DNA from: Pseudomonas sp. A-RE-19 | GTDB lineage: Bacteria > Pseudomonadota > Gammaproteobacteria > Pseudomonadales > Pseudomonadaceae | Assembly: GCF_019956555.1 (NCBI RefSeq) | Contig: NZ_JAHBDQ010000016.1 | Location: 1-64,000, forward strand | Length of the DNA: 64,000 nucleotides | Direction of reading: 5' to 3' | Part shown: piece by piece, positions 9,584 to 18,511 of the stretch | How positions within the stretch are numbered: the first letter of the stretch is position 1 | Layout of the letters: each line of letters opens with the position of its first letter | Program-made: the position numbers and the translations under genes | Notes under the pieces: generated by a model | What the model saw: only the letters and a program-made list of their open reading frames with translations | What the model was told of the DNA's origin: nothing | The model's database searches: none

Positions 9584-10825
9584 ATGACGTTCAAACGCTC
9601 TCGCTCCCTCCTGGCCACCAGCCTCGGCCTGACCCTCGCCCTCGGCGCCTTCACTCCCGCAGCCTTCGCCGAACCCCATAAACAAGTCCTCGCCGATGCC
9701 GAACAGTACAAGGGGGAAGCCCTGGAACTGCTGAAGCGCCTGGTGAACATCGACTCCGGCTCCGGTTATGAACCGGGCCTGACTCAGGTGAGTGACATTG
9801 CCATCGATGAGTTGAAAAAACTCGGTGCCACCATCGAACTCGTGCCCAACACTCCGGACAAAAGCAACCATGTGCTGGCCACGCTCAAAGGCACCGGCAA
9901 GGCGAAAATCCTGCTGATGGCGCACATGGACACCGTGTTCAAGGAAGGTTCGGCCGCCGCGCGCCCGTTCCAGATCAAGGACGGCCGCGCTTACGGGCCG
10001 GGCGTGATGGACGACAAGGGCGGTATCGTCGCCGGGATCTACGCGCTGAAGGTATTGAAGAACCTCGACTTCAAGGACTACGCGCAGATCACCTTCCTGC
10101 TCGACGCCAGCGAAGAAACCGGTTCGGACGTCGCCACCGACTTGATCAAGAAAACCGCCAAGGCCCACGACGTGACCCTCAACCTCGAACCCGGCCGCCC
10201 GGCCGATGGCCTGGTGGTATGGCGCAAAGGCAGCGCCACCGCCGTGGTCGAGGTCAAAGGCAAGGCCTCTCACGCTGGCGTCGCGCCGGAGCTGGGGCGT
10301 AACGCCGCCATGGAAGCTGCGCACCAGATTCTGCAACTCGGCAAACTGGGGGATGCGCAGAAGAAAACCACCATCAACTTCACCGTGCTCAATGCTGGCG
10401 ATCGCACTAACGTGATCCCGGATCAGGCCACCGCCAAGGCTGACGTGCGGGCAGCGGTGCCGGAAGAGTTCGACCGGATCGAGAAGGATCTGGCGCGGGT
10501 GTCCAAGGACAAGTTGATTCCTGATACGGAAGTCACGACCACCCTTAAGCGCGGCTTGCCGCCGATGCCGCAAACGGCGGAGTCGGATCGCTTGATGGCC
10601 ATGGCCCAGGGGATTTACGGCGAAATTGGCCGCAAGTTGACGGAAGAAGGCAGCGGCGGGGCGGCAGATGCCAGCCTCTCGGCCGGGGTTGGAACGCCGA
10701 CGCTGGATGGGTTCGGGATTGTCGGGGGAAATATCCATACGCCCGAGGAATATGCCGAGGTCGAGAGCGTGGCGCCACGGATTTATCTGCTGTCGCGGAT
10801 GATCATGGAGTTAGCCAAGAAATAA
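9584..10825 (+). CDS. M20 family glutamate carboxypeptidase (carboxypeptidase G2-like), secreted
   Basis: A 413-residue zinc peptidase with a signal peptide (RSRSLLATSLGLTLALGAFTPAAFA, cleavage near residue 29). CPG2-type enzymes remove C-terminal glutamate from folates and other N-acyl-glutamates in the periplasm. The two-zinc residues are in place: His114 and Asp116 (AHMDTVF), Asp143 (GVMDDKGG), Glu177/Glu178 (ASEETGS) and the C-terminal His in GGNIHTPEE. The dimerisation-domain histidine in ASHAGVAPE is also present. It is monocistronic between repeat clusters. Folate itself need not be the natural substrate. Confidence 0.88.
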   Translation: MTFKRSRSLLATSLGLTLALGAFTPAAFAEPHKQVLADAEQYKGEALELLKRLVNIDSGSGYEPGLTQVSDIAIDELKKLGATIELVPNTPDKSNHVLATLKGTGKAKILLMAHMDTVFKEGSAAARPFQIKDGRAYGPGVMDDKGGIVAGIYALKVLKNLDFKDYAQITFLLDASEETGSDVATDLIKKTAKAHDVTLNLEPGRPADGLVVWRKGSATAVVEVKGKASHAGVAPELGRNAAMEAAHQILQLGKLGDAQKKTTINFTVLNAGDRTNVIPDQATAKADVRAAVPEEFDRIEKDLARVSKDKLIPDTEVTTTLKRGLPPMPQTAESDRLMAMAQGIYGEIGRKLTEEGSGGAADASLSAGVGTPTLDGFGIVGGNIHTPEEYAEVESVAPRIYLLSRMIMELAKK

Positions 10826-10850
10826 GCCACACAGCTCGAGCGCAGCTCTC

Positions 10851-11029
10851 TGTGGCGAGGGGGCTTGCCCCCGTTGGGGCGCGTAGCGGTCCCCTGCATA
10901 CTTTCAGACCCCGTTTAGCGGTGTTGCAGCAGACGCTATCGCGAGCAGGCTCGCTCCCACATGTGATTGCTGGGTGCACAAATAATGTGTTCACAGAAAA
11001 TCCAGTGTGGGAGCGAGCCTGCTCGCGAT
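10851..11029. repeat. REP cluster: one GGCGAGGGGGCTTGCCCCC element plus an inverted GTGGGAGCGAGCC pair
   Basis: The stretch opens with a different hairpin element (GGCGAGGGGGCTTGCCCCC, about 10854-10872). It continues with GCGAGCAGGCTCGCTCCCAC at 10941-10960 and its mirror GTGGGAGCGAGCCTGCTCGC at 11007-11026. No gene is visible here. Confidence 0.85.
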
Positions 11030-11068
11030 GGCGTCATGTCGGTTCACACCCTCATTTCAGCTGAACCC

Positions 11069-11938
11069 TCACTCCTTGACGCTCATGAACTCTTCCGCCC
11101 AACGAATGTATTCCTCAGGCTGCGTATAGGTGTGAGTCAGTTCAGTGGCGCTCAAGTCCGATGCCTGGGTGAAGATTTGGCGTTGTTCCCGCAGGCTGTC
11201 GTAAGTCGCCTTGATCGCTGCGAAGTAAGCGCCATGACCATCGATAGTGACGCGTACGCCCAGCTCGGCCAGGCGTTTATCGTCGCGCAGCAGCGGGTTG
11301 CCGTAGGTGACCAGCATCAGCGGCACGCTCAGGTGCTCGGCGATTTGTTCGAGGTGGTCGAAGTCCCGCACACCCACCATGCAAATCCCGTCCGCCCCGG
11401 CCTGTTGGTATTGCTTGGTGCGGCTGATGATTTCCTGAACCGGCAGGATCCCGGCATTGGTCCGCGCAATGATCGCCATTTCCGAGTCGACCCGGGCTTC
11501 CAGAGCCGCGCGGATCTTGCCGACGCCCTCGGCGACCGTGATCAGGTCGGTGGACTTGCGGCCGAATTGCGCGGGTAACAGGGTGTCTTCGATGGTCAGG
11601 GCGGCCACGCCAGCGCGTTCGAGCTCGACGATGGTGCGCATGACGTTGAGCGCATTGCCGTACCCATGGTCGGCGTCGGCGATGACCGGCAATTGGGCCA
11701 CGCGGCCGATGCGGGTGGCCTGCTCGGCGAACTCGCTCAAGGTGATCAAGGCAAAGTCGGGGGCGCCCAGCACCTGCAGCGATGCAACCGAACCACCGAG
11801 AATCCCCACTTCAAAACCCAGGTCCGCGGCGATGCGTGCCGACATAGGGTCGAAGACCGATGCCGTGTGATAGCAGGTGTCGGAAGCGAACAGCTCGCGA
11901 AAGTTACGGCGCAAATCTTGATGAGATAGCCTGGACAT
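11069..11938 (-). CDS. Oxaloacetate decarboxylase (PEP mutase/isocitrate lyase superfamily, PA4872-like)
   Basis: A 289-residue protein of the PEP mutase/isocitrate lyase superfamily, matching the Pseudomonas enzyme characterised as an oxaloacetate decarboxylase (PA4872). Seen in the sequence: [15 protein letters not shown] (Mg-binding acidic cluster and substrate loop), IEDTLLP, and [11 protein letters not shown] near the C-terminus, where the PA4872 group has its characteristic histidine. The start was placed at MSRLSHQDL (complement of 11936-11938), which has GGAACTCCT upstream; the longer reading frame adds 15 unrelated residues. It appears monocistronic. A carboxyphosphonoenolpyruvate mutase or methylisocitrate lyase role is less likely because the CCGH-type lyase motif is absent. 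Confidence 0.8.
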   Translation of the reverse strand: MSRLSHQDLRRNFRELFASDTCYHTASVFDPMSARIAADLGFEVGILGGSVASLQVLGAPDFALITLSEFAEQATRIGRVAQLPVIADADHGYGNALNVMRTIVELERAGVAALTIEDTLLPAQFGRKSTDLITVAEGVGKIRAALEARVDSEMAIIARTNAGILPVQEIISRTKQYQQAGADGICMVGVRDFDHLEQIAEHLSVPLMLVTYGNPLLRDDKRLAELGVRVTIDGHGAYFAAIKATYDSLREQRQIFTQASDLSATELTHTYTQPEEYIRWAEEFMSVKE

Positions 11939-12059
11939 AGGAGTTCCACCAATGGAATGGAAGGGCTTGAGCAAAAGTGTCAACGCCGAAAGAACAAAAG
12001 GCTATCACGGAGGCGGGTGAAGAATGATGACGAATTTGCCGGACAGGCGGACGCCAGAT

Positions 12060-12157
12060 CAAAAGATCGCAGCCTGTGGCAGCGCCCGCTGAGTATTCAA
12101 CGATCGATGCGGACAGATAAAGAAAGATGCAGGCGCTGCCGAAGGCTGCGATCTTTT
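12060..12157. repeat. Degenerate REP-like inverted pair (AAAAGATCGCAGCC type)
   Basis: AAAAGATCGCAGCCTGTGGC on the left faces GCCGAAGGCTGCGATCTTTT on the right. It sits between the oxaloacetate decarboxylase gene and the end of the catabolic cluster. Confidence 0.7.
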
Positions 12158-12161
12158 CCGA

Positions 12162-13196
12162 TCACGCCGCCATCGCCTGCTGCTGTTGGTTTGTCAGCGG
12201 CACGGCGCGCACCGAGTTACCGGGTTGCAGTTGAAGGCGTTTGGCGGTGAGGCGGTCGACGACCAGGCTGTTGCCGACCAGCCGCGCCTGGGCGGTGGTG
12301 ATGCGGCAGCTTCCCAGGCGACGATTGTGGATCAGCCACACCGGGGCCTGATCGTCGGGCGTGCCGATGACCAGCACCAACGATTGGCTGTCGCGCACCG
12401 TACGTATTTTCGACACCGGGGCCTCGATCACCGGGCCTGCGTCAAAGATGTCGATATAACCTTTATGGGCAAAGCCCTCGGCGGTGAGGATTTTCAGCGC
12501 CGGTTCCGTGTTCGGATGAGGCTTGCCGATCACCGCTTGGGCCTGTTCGGTGAGCAGACAGGTATAGAGCGGCTGGCGTGGCATCAGTTCGGCGATAAAC
12601 GCTTTGCTGCCCAACCCCGACAAGTGATCGGCGTGGCTGAAGTCCATCTTGAAAAAGTGCCGGCCCAGGCTGTCCCAAAATGGTGAGCAGCCCTGTTCAT
12701 CGGCGCTGCCGCGCAGTTCGGCAATGAGTTTGTCACCGAACAAATGGGGAAATTCGGCGACGAACAACAGTCGCGCCAGCGAGAGCAATCGACCATTACT
12801 GCCGTGACGTTGATCGTGTCGCAGAAATAGCGAACAGATTTCCGATTGGCCGGTCATTTCGTTGTTCAGGAACAGCGTGGGGATCTGGCGCTGAATACCC
12901 AGGTCCGGTGAAGAGCTGACCGTGAGTCCGACCCGATAGTTGTACCAGGGCTCCCGCAGGCCGACAGCCCCCACAAGGGCACTGACGCCGATCACTTGTT
13001 GATCGTCGTCTTCGAGCACGAACAGGTAATCGGCGTCCGCGCGCTCGACCTGTTCGGCGAAAGTGCGCTGGGACCAGCGCACGCGGTGGGCCAGGCGTTC
13101 TTCGTTGGCCGGCAGGGTGGTGACCCTGGGGTCCGCCTGCTGCACAAGATCCAGCAAGGCGGGCAGGTCGGTAACTTGAACCGGGCGGACAATCAT
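12162..13196 (-). CDS. Arginine N-succinyltransferase beta-subunit paralogue (AstA/AruG-like)
   Basis: A 344-residue AstA-family acyltransferase (acyl-CoA N-acyltransferase fold). It follows the AruG pattern closely: MIVRPVQ-TDLPAL, TTLPANEERLAHRV, LREPWYNYRVGLTVSSS, IPTLFLNNEMTG, SPFWDSLGRHFFKMDFS and YIDIFDAGP. AruF/AruG succinylate arginine and ornithine in the AST pathway. No other ast genes (aruC/D/B/E) are near. It sits at the end of a cluster with a glutamine-synthetase-like enzyme and an amidohydrolase, so it is probably a paralogue specialised for another amine or amino acid rather than the main AST enzyme. It is 61 bases after the AruF-like gene. Confidence 0.82.
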   Translation of the reverse strand: MIVRPVQVTDLPALLDLVQQADPRVTTLPANEERLAHRVRWSQRTFAEQVERADADYLFVLEDDDQQVIGVSALVGAVGLREPWYNYRVGLTVSSSPDLGIQRQIPTLFLNNEMTGQSEICSLFLRHDQRHGSNGRLLSLARLLFVAEFPHLFGDKLIAELRGSADEQGCSPFWDSLGRHFFKMDFSHADHLSGLGSKAFIAELMPRQPLYTCLLTEQAQAVIGKPHPNTEPALKILTAEGFAHKGYIDIFDAGPVIEAPVSKIRTVRDSQSLVLVIGTPDDQAPVWLIHNRRLGSCRITTAQARLVGNSLVVDRLTAKRLQLQPGNSVRAVPLTNQQQQAMAA

Positions 13197-13257
13197 CAGG
13201 CAGCTCCTTCTTCGCGCCTGCTCGGGCGCTGTCGTTGGGCACGGGGCCGGTGGCGGC

Positions 13258-14280
13258 TCACAGGGCGATCAACCGGATCGCACTGGCGTCGGTCACGTCC
13301 AGGGCCGCGCACATCTCGGCGCTCAAGGCCACGGGTTGTCCGGCGCGATAGTCGAGTTCGGCGACGATGGCGCGGTAACCCTTCAACGAATCATTGCTCA
13401 CCAGGTAACTGCCGCGGGCATCGATAGACGAGCCTGTTTGCGCCGTACCGGGCTGGCTCCGGGCGATGGAGCGAATGTTCGAGGTGCGTGCGTACAGCGT
13501 CGGGCCGCCGTCGAACAGGTCGATGTAGCTGTTGGTCTCGAAACCTTCGCGTTCAAGAATGTCGAAGGCCTCCTGGCCGTCAGGATGAATCCGGCCGATA
13601 CATGCCTGTGCCGCCGGGGGCAGCATCGGCACGTAGATCGGGTATTGCGGCATCAGTTCGGCGAGAAACGTACGGCTCTGCAGACCGCAAAGCCGCTCGG
13701 CCTCGACGTAGGGCAGGTCGAAGAAATGCTTGCCCAGCGCATCCCAGAACGGTGACTGCCCCTGTTCGTCGCTGTAGCCGACGATCTCGGTGATCACCGC
13801 TTCGGCAAAGCGCGCCGTGTGTGCGGCGATGAACAGCAGCCGCGCCCGGGACAGCAACTCGGAAAGCGGTGAGCGTTCCAGCGCCGCATCGATATGGAAA
13901 CCACGCAGCAACGTATGACCGCTGAGGTCATGGCACAACGACAATGCCGGCACCCCATGCTCGATGTTCAGCTCCCGCGATGCGCTGGTGAAATGGCGGT
14001 TGCGCAAGCTGTAGAACGGTTCGCTGAACCCGGCAGTGGCGAGAATTTCCGAGCAGCCTGCCAAGCGGCGCGTCGTCAGATCTTCCAGCACGAAGAAATA
14101 GTTCTCCGGGCCAGGGCCCTGGACGTCTTTTTCGAACGAGGCGCAGGAAGCGAGAATTTTCTCGCGCAGGCGTTCGGTGTCGTCCGGCAAGGAGGTGACC
14201 CCCACCAGGCTGTCGCGCGCCAGTTGCTGCAACTGGGGCAGGTCGGTTAACTCCACTGGGCGTAAGACCAGCATGGACAT
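13258..14280 (-). CDS. Arginine N-succinyltransferase alpha-subunit paralogue (AruF-like)
   Basis: A 340-residue AstA-family protein. MLVLRPVELTDLPQLQQLARDS and GVTSLPDDTERLREKILAS are the AruF type of N-terminus, and SPFWDALGKHFFDLPY and YIDLFDGGPTLYA are the family core blocks. It presumably forms a heteromer with the adjacent AruG-like protein, as AruF and AruG do. The start may be Met1 or Met3. It lies 113 bases after the APC permease gene. Its pairing with a permease and a ligase suggests acylation of an imported guanidino or amino compound; this is inference. Confidence 0.82.
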   Translation of the reverse strand: MSMLVLRPVELTDLPQLQQLARDSLVGVTSLPDDTERLREKILASCASFEKDVQGPGPENYFFVLEDLTTRRLAGCSEILATAGFSEPFYSLRNRHFTSASRELNIEHGVPALSLCHDLSGHTLLRGFHIDAALERSPLSELLSRARLLFIAAHTARFAEAVITEIVGYSDEQGQSPFWDALGKHFFDLPYVEAERLCGLQSRTFLAELMPQYPIYVPMLPPAAQACIGRIHPDGQEAFDILEREGFETNSYIDLFDGGPTLYARTSNIRSIARSQPGTAQTGSSIDARGSYLVSNDSLKGYRAIVAELDYRAGQPVALSAEMCAALDVTDASAIRLIAL

Positions 14281-14393
14281 ACTCCTGTATCAAAGGGTTC
14301 GGTGGTTTGCACCGAACCTGACTATCACCGTCGGTTCCCACGCGTTAAATCGGCAGTCGCCTGAATTCGTGTCAGACGCTGCTCTTTTTCTTG

Positions 14394-15743
14394 TCAGCCA
14401 TTGCTCGGGTCGGGCAGAACCGTGCTGGCACCCAGTTTGTTGAGGAAGAACAGATAGACCAGGCCCAGGGCAATCCAGATCAGGCCGAGCTTCTGTGCAT
14501 CGACGCCCATGTTGTACATGATGGCCGCGACGATGATGAAGCCGACCACCGGGCAGATCAGATGACGGATCACCTGGCCGGACTTCTGCCGACGCCAGTA
14601 GTAATTGATCACGGTCAGGTGCAGCAGCATGAAGCCGCTCAGGGCGCCGAAGTTCACCAGGGAGGTGAGGGTGTCCACCGAGTTGATGAACAGGTAGCAG
14701 ATCACCAGCGACAGCGCCGCCACCAGATAGATGCTCACATACGGCGTGTTGTGTTTGGGGTGCACCCTGGACAGCACTTTCGGCAGTTTGCCGTCCCGGG
14801 CCATGCCGAACAGCAGGCGGGAAACCGCGGCTTGCGAGGTGATCGCGACGGCTACGCCCCAGGCCAGGGCGGTGGCCACGGCGGTCAGGGTTGCCAGCCA
14901 GCTGCCGGCGGCGATTTCGGCGATTTCATAGAACGCAGTGTCGGCGGACTTGAAGCCCAGGCCGGCGGCCAGGTCGGTGGCAATCCAGGTCTGCACGACG
15001 AAGATCACGCCCATCACCAGCAATGTGATCAGCGCAGCCTTGCCGACGCTACGGCCCGGGTCGCCCTTGATCTCTTCGGCGAGGGTGGAAATGGCATCGA
15101 AACCCAGGAACGACAAAACGGCTATCGACACCGCTTGCATCAGCAGGGCGAAGTTGAACGTCTCGGGGTTATACAGCGGCGCCAGCGTCAGCTCGCCGTT
15201 ACCGCCGCCGCTGTGCAGGGCATTCCAGGCGTAGAACAGGAAGATCCCCAGCACCACCAGTTGCGCCAGTAGAAAGACGATGTTCATCCGCGCGGTGAAG
15301 GTGATGCCCCGCAGGTTAACGAAGGTGGCGCTGACCAGAAAGGCCAGGATGAAGCCGACTTTCGGGATGTCCGGGTACAAGTGATTCAGCGCCATCGCGG
15401 CATACACGTAAAGCAGCGGCGGAATCAGCAAATAATCGAGCAGCATCAGCCAACCGGCGATAAACCCGACATGCGGGTTGAGGCCGCGTTGCGCGTAGGA
15501 ATACACCGAGCCCGCAATCGGAAAGGCCCGGGCCATGCTGCCGTAACTGAGGGCAGTGAACAGCATCGCCACCATGCCGATGATGTAGGCCAGCGGCACC
15601 ATCCCCGGGGCTTCGGCATTGACATAACCATAAACGCCGAAGGGGGCGATGGGGATCATGAAGATCATCCCGTACACCACCAGATCCGTCAGCGACAGGC
15701 TACGTTTCAACTCTTGCTTGTAGCCGAATTCTTCAATTTCCAT
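14394..15743 (-). CDS. APC superfamily amino acid/polyamine permease
   Basis: A 449-residue integral inner-membrane transporter with about 12 hydrophobic segments and the APC N-terminal signature (LSLTDLVVYGMIFMIPIAPFG; GSVYSYAQRGLNPHVGFIAGW). It has a cytoplasmic N-terminus (MEIEEFGYKQELKRS) and belongs to the same branch as putrescine/amino-acid importers of the PuuP type. It is embedded in the catabolic cluster, so it probably imports the cluster's substrate. Upstream N-formylglutamate amidohydrolase-like and glutamine-synthetase-like genes mirror puu/pau-type amine catabolic clusters. Confidence 0.9.
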   Translation of the reverse strand: MEIEEFGYKQELKRSLSLTDLVVYGMIFMIPIAPFGVYGYVNAEAPGMVPLAYIIGMVAMLFTALSYGSMARAFPIAGSVYSYAQRGLNPHVGFIAGWLMLLDYLLIPPLLYVYAAMALNHLYPDIPKVGFILAFLVSATFVNLRGITFTARMNIVFLLAQLVVLGIFLFYAWNALHSGGGNGELTLAPLYNPETFNFALLMQAVSIAVLSFLGFDAISTLAEEIKGDPGRSVGKAALITLLVMGVIFVVQTWIATDLAAGLGFKSADTAFYEIAEIAAGSWLATLTAVATALAWGVAVAITSQAAVSRLLFGMARDGKLPKVLSRVHPKHNTPYVSIYLVAALSLVICYLFINSVDTLTSLVNFGALSGFMLLHLTVINYYWRRQKSGQVIRHLICPVVGFIIVAAIMYNMGVDAQKLGLIWIALGLVYLFFLNKLGASTVLPDPSNG

Positions 15744-15800
15744 GAAGCCCTTCTCCTTGATATGAAAGCAGCTGCATGCTGCGAGTTTGAAGCTGTTCCT

Positions 15801-16562
15801 CTACAGCAGTGGCGCCAGACAGTCGGTCCAGCGACCGACGTCCTCGGGCGTGCGCAGCAGATCGTTGCGCACTTCGATCAACACCGATTCAAGCCCTCGG
15901 GCATCGCCGTGAACCGGCACGGTCATGTCCCCCAGCGGATCGACCTTGTACGGTTGATTACCGGCGACTTTCAACGGCTGCCGGCTCAGCCCGTCAATCA
16001 CTCGCTGGGCGTACTCCCCGGCCTGCCCATACAACACGCCGACTTCCAGCGTTCGTGGCTGGCCGTAATATATCGGCGTGAAACTGTGAATCCCCACCAC
16101 GCGAACCGGCCGACCTTGCGCCACGCGGGCGTCGATCAAGGTTTGCAGGCGTGCATGAAACGGTTTGAACAGGCAGTGCCGGCGATATTCGCGGGTGGCC
16201 TCGTCCAGATCCCGATTGCCCGGCACCTGATAAATCTCGCTCTGCAATGGAATGCTGTCCGGCGCATGGCGCGGGCGGTTGAGGTCGATCAACAGCCGTG
16301 AATAGTTGGCCGCCAACAGGGTCGCGCCCAGTGCCTCGGACAATCCCTCGGCCAGCGCCAGGGCGCCGATATCCCAGGCGATATGTTCGCGGGCGGCCTC
16401 GTGGCTCAAGCCCAGGTCATTCAACTCGGCCGGGATAAAACGACTGGCGTGTTCACACACCAGAATCAGCGGGTGCTCGGAGGCTTCCCGGCTCAGGGTG
16501 TATGCAGGCTGGGTGTAGAGGCCCAGTTCGGCGGATTCAGTACAGGCGCGCATAGTGCTCAC
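15801..16562 (-). CDS. N-formylglutamate amidohydrolase family protein
   Basis: A 253-residue protein of the N-formylglutamate amidohydrolase (HutG-like, COG3931) family. The N-terminal LILVCEHASRFIP corresponds to the family's CEHAS/CDHASN zinc-site motif; other conserved parts are HIAWDIGALALAEGLSE, NYSRLLIDLNRP and VGIHSFTP. HutG proper hydrolyses N-formylglutamate in histidine degradation, but no hut genes are here. The neighbouring glutamine-synthetase-like ligase suggests it may hydrolyse an N-acyl- or gamma-glutamyl-type amide. The start overlaps the end of the upstream ligase gene by 26 bases (17 if Met4 is used), so expression is coupled. Confidence 0.82.
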   Translation of the reverse strand: MSTMRACTESAELGLYTQPAYTLSREASEHPLILVCEHASRFIPAELNDLGLSHEAAREHIAWDIGALALAEGLSEALGATLLAANYSRLLIDLNRPRHAPDSIPLQSEIYQVPGNRDLDEATREYRRHCLFKPFHARLQTLIDARVAQGRPVRVVGIHSFTPIYYGQPRTLEVGVLYGQAGEYAQRVIDGLSRQPLKVAGNQPYKVDPLGDMTVPVHGDARGLESVLIEVRNDLLRTPEDVGRWTDCLAPLL

Positions 16563-17868
16563 AGAGTTCGGCGGGCGAGAGCTGTTCCGTCAGCGTCAGT
16601 TCCTCGGTTTTCAGGGCGAAGTAAGTGTCCAGCAAGGCGCTCGGCAGGGCTTCGATCAGCGCCTCGCTGTTGCGCAGGCATTCCAGGGCCTGGGACAGGG
16701 ACGCCGGCAGGGCGACGATACCGCGGGCCTGGCGTTGCTCTTCGTTCAGGGAATCAGGGACTTCATCGGTGATCGCGTTGAGGGCCAGACGCTGCTCGAT
16801 GCCCAGGCGCCCGGCGATCAGCAATGCGGCCATGGCCAGGTGCGGCGAGGCCGTGGCGTCCATGGCGCGAAATTCCAGGTTGTACTGCGTCGCCACGGCT
16901 TTGCCGCCCAGGCTCACGGTCGGGCAGATTCGCAGCGCCGCTTCGCGGTTGCGTTGGCCGAGGCAGGCGTAGGAAGCGCTCCAGTGATGGGGCTGCAAGC
17001 GCTGATAGGAAACTGGCGTCGGTGCGGTAAAGGCGCAGAGTGCAGGCAAATAGTGCAGAACGCCGGCGGCCCAATGCTGACCGAGGGTCGACAGGCCATT
17101 GCTGGTGCCGGCGTCGTACATCACCGGGTGGCCGGCCAGATCCTGCAGGCTCACGTGCAAGTGCACGCCATTGCACACGGCGTGCTCGGACGTTTTGGGC
17201 GCGAAACTCAGGTCCAGGCCCATTTGCCGGGCGATCTCACGGGTGATCTCGCGCACGTTCACTGCACGGTCGGCGGCGGCGACGCCGAGGGCCGGACGAC
17301 AAGTGATTTCGTATTGGTGCTTGCCGTATTCCGGCAGGAACATCTCCGGTTCGACACCGCCGGCACGCAACGCGCTGAGCAGCCAGCCGCCGAACCCGGC
17401 GCCCTGGCGCTGAGCTTCCAGGGAAAACGCCAGATGGTCAGCCGCGCCGCTGTCGAGGTTGAATTCATGTTCGAACGCGGCGTTGATCTGCAGGCCCAAT
17501 TCGCCGTGATAACGCTCCACCTCGTTGCGCAACAGCGTGCGCGGGCAGGCACCCCACGGGCGGCCATCGGTTTCGCGAATGTCACCGTGAATGAAGTCCA
17601 GCGCCGGGGCATTGGCATCCGGGCCGTTGTTGACGGTCACACGGCTGCTCAAGTCAGGGATCAGCCGTAAATCCCCATAAGCGCCCCAAGGGTTGGTGGA
17701 GGCGATGATGTCTTGCGGGGTCAGGGCGCTGTTGGCCGGCACCCAGCCGCAGCCCGCCACGTGATAGGCATCGAGTTCGTCCGTGGGAAAGGAACGGCCG
17801 CGGGTCACGCCAATCAGGTCGGTGGTGACGATCGTGGTCATCGGCAGTGGCAACAGGCGTGCACTCAT
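16537..17868 (-). CDS. Glutamine synthetase-like ligase (gamma-glutamylamide synthetase/GlnT type)
   Basis: 443 residues of the glutamine synthetase family. Recognisable blocks are EHEFNL (Mg-binding glutamates), GKHQYEITCRPALG, NGVHLHVSLQD (nucleotide and Mg site, with HxH) and the NREAALRI block with the phosphate-binding arginine; NLEFRAMDATASPHLAMAALL is the C-terminal core. It lacks the housekeeping GlnA adenylylation region, as in PauA/PuuA-like enzymes that join glutamate to amines. The start ATG (17866-17868) overlaps the stop of the upstream isochorismatase-like gene by 4 bases (ATGA); a 59-residue extension in the same frame is rejected. In this cluster it may activate an amine substrate by gamma-glutamylation. 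Confidence 0.85.
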   Translation of the reverse strand: MSARLLPLPMTTIVTTDLIGVTRGRSFPTDELDAYHVAGCGWVPANSALTPQDIIASTNPWGAYGDLRLIPDLSSRVTVNNGPDANAPALDFIHGDIRETDGRPWGACPRTLLRNEVERYHGELGLQINAAFEHEFNLDSGAADHLAFSLEAQRQGAGFGGWLLSALRAGGVEPEMFLPEYGKHQYEITCRPALGVAAADRAVNVREITREIARQMGLDLSFAPKTSEHAVCNGVHLHVSLQDLAGHPVMYDAGTSNGLSTLGQHWAAGVLHYLPALCAFTAPTPVSYQRLQPHHWSASYACLGQRNREAALRICPTVSLGGKAVATQYNLEFRAMDATASPHLAMAALLIAGRLGIEQRLALNAITDEVPDSLNEEQRQARGIVALPASLSQALECLRNSEALIEALPSALLDTYFALKTEELTLTEQLSPAELCEHYARLY

Positions 17869-18509
17869 GGCTGCATCTCCTGCAACCGGTTGAGCACGGT
17901 CTGGGTGTCGGTGATCCAGCAGTAGCCCTTGATGGCGTTCAGGCAGGCGTGATGCCGTTGTTCGGTGTAGGTGGCGCAGGCATCTTCGACCAGTGTCACC
18001 AGGTAACCGCGGTCGGCGGCATCGCGCACGGCCATGTCGACGCACTGGTCGGTGACAATGCCGGCGATGATCAGGTGCCGGGTTTCAAGGTTGCGCAACA
18101 CGTAGTCGATGTTGGTGGAATTGAAGACCCCGGAAGAGGTCTTCGGCAGAACGATTTCGTTTTCGGCTGGCGTCAGATCTTCAATGATCCGCGCTTGCGG
18201 GCTGCCCTTGGGCAGGTGCATGTCCGAGAGTTTGTGGTCCAGCGAACGGTCGCGGCCATCGGCGGTGAGGCTTTCGATGAGCGTGTGCAGCACGTTTTGT
18301 CGTGCATGACGAAAGGCGCTGAGCAACCGACGTTGATTGGGCACCACTTGCGTGCGGGCACGGGTCAGAAAATAGTCGGCATCCGGCTCGTTCAGGTGCG
18401 GGTCGAACTGCGGCTCGAGCCAGGCACGCTGCATGTCCACCAGCAACAACGCGGTGTGGTCGGTGGTGAACGGCAAGTCCCGTGGCGAGTGATGGGGGAG
18501 CGTGAACAT
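17865..18509 (-). CDS. Isochorismatase-family cysteine hydrolase
   Basis: A 214-residue isochorismatase/nicotinamidase-type hydrolase. The triad is visible: Asp25 (LLLVDMQRAW), Lys123 (LPKTSSGVF) and Cys156 (GIVTDQCVDMA). Members hydrolyse C-N amide or ureido bonds (N-carbamoylsarcosine, biuret, nicotinamide) or the isochorismate ether. In a cluster with a GS-like ligase, an amidohydrolase and a permease, an amidase or carbamoyl hydrolase role is most likely; no siderophore genes are near. It follows the RpiR gene with a 2-base gap and overlaps the next gene by 4 bases. Confidence 0.85.
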   Translation of the reverse strand: MFTLPHHSPRDLPFTTDHTALLLVDMQRAWLEPQFDPHLNEPDADYFLTRARTQVVPNQRRLLSAFRHARQNVLHTLIESLTADGRDRSLDHKLSDMHLPKGSPQARIIEDLTPAENEIVLPKTSSGVFNSTNIDYVLRNLETRHLIIAGIVTDQCVDMAVRDAADRGYLVTLVEDACATYTEQRHHACLNAIKGYCWITDTQTVLNRLQEMQP

Positions 18510-18511
18510 CC

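Noticed and set aside
9371..10738. 455-residue minus-strand ORF opposite the carboxypeptidase gene
   Set aside because: Shadow frame of a protein with all catalytic residues and a signal peptide; it also runs through a repeat pair.
16555..17670. 371-residue plus-strand ORF opposite the GS-like gene
   Set aside because: Antisense shadow; the minus strand encodes a complete glutamine-synthetase family protein.
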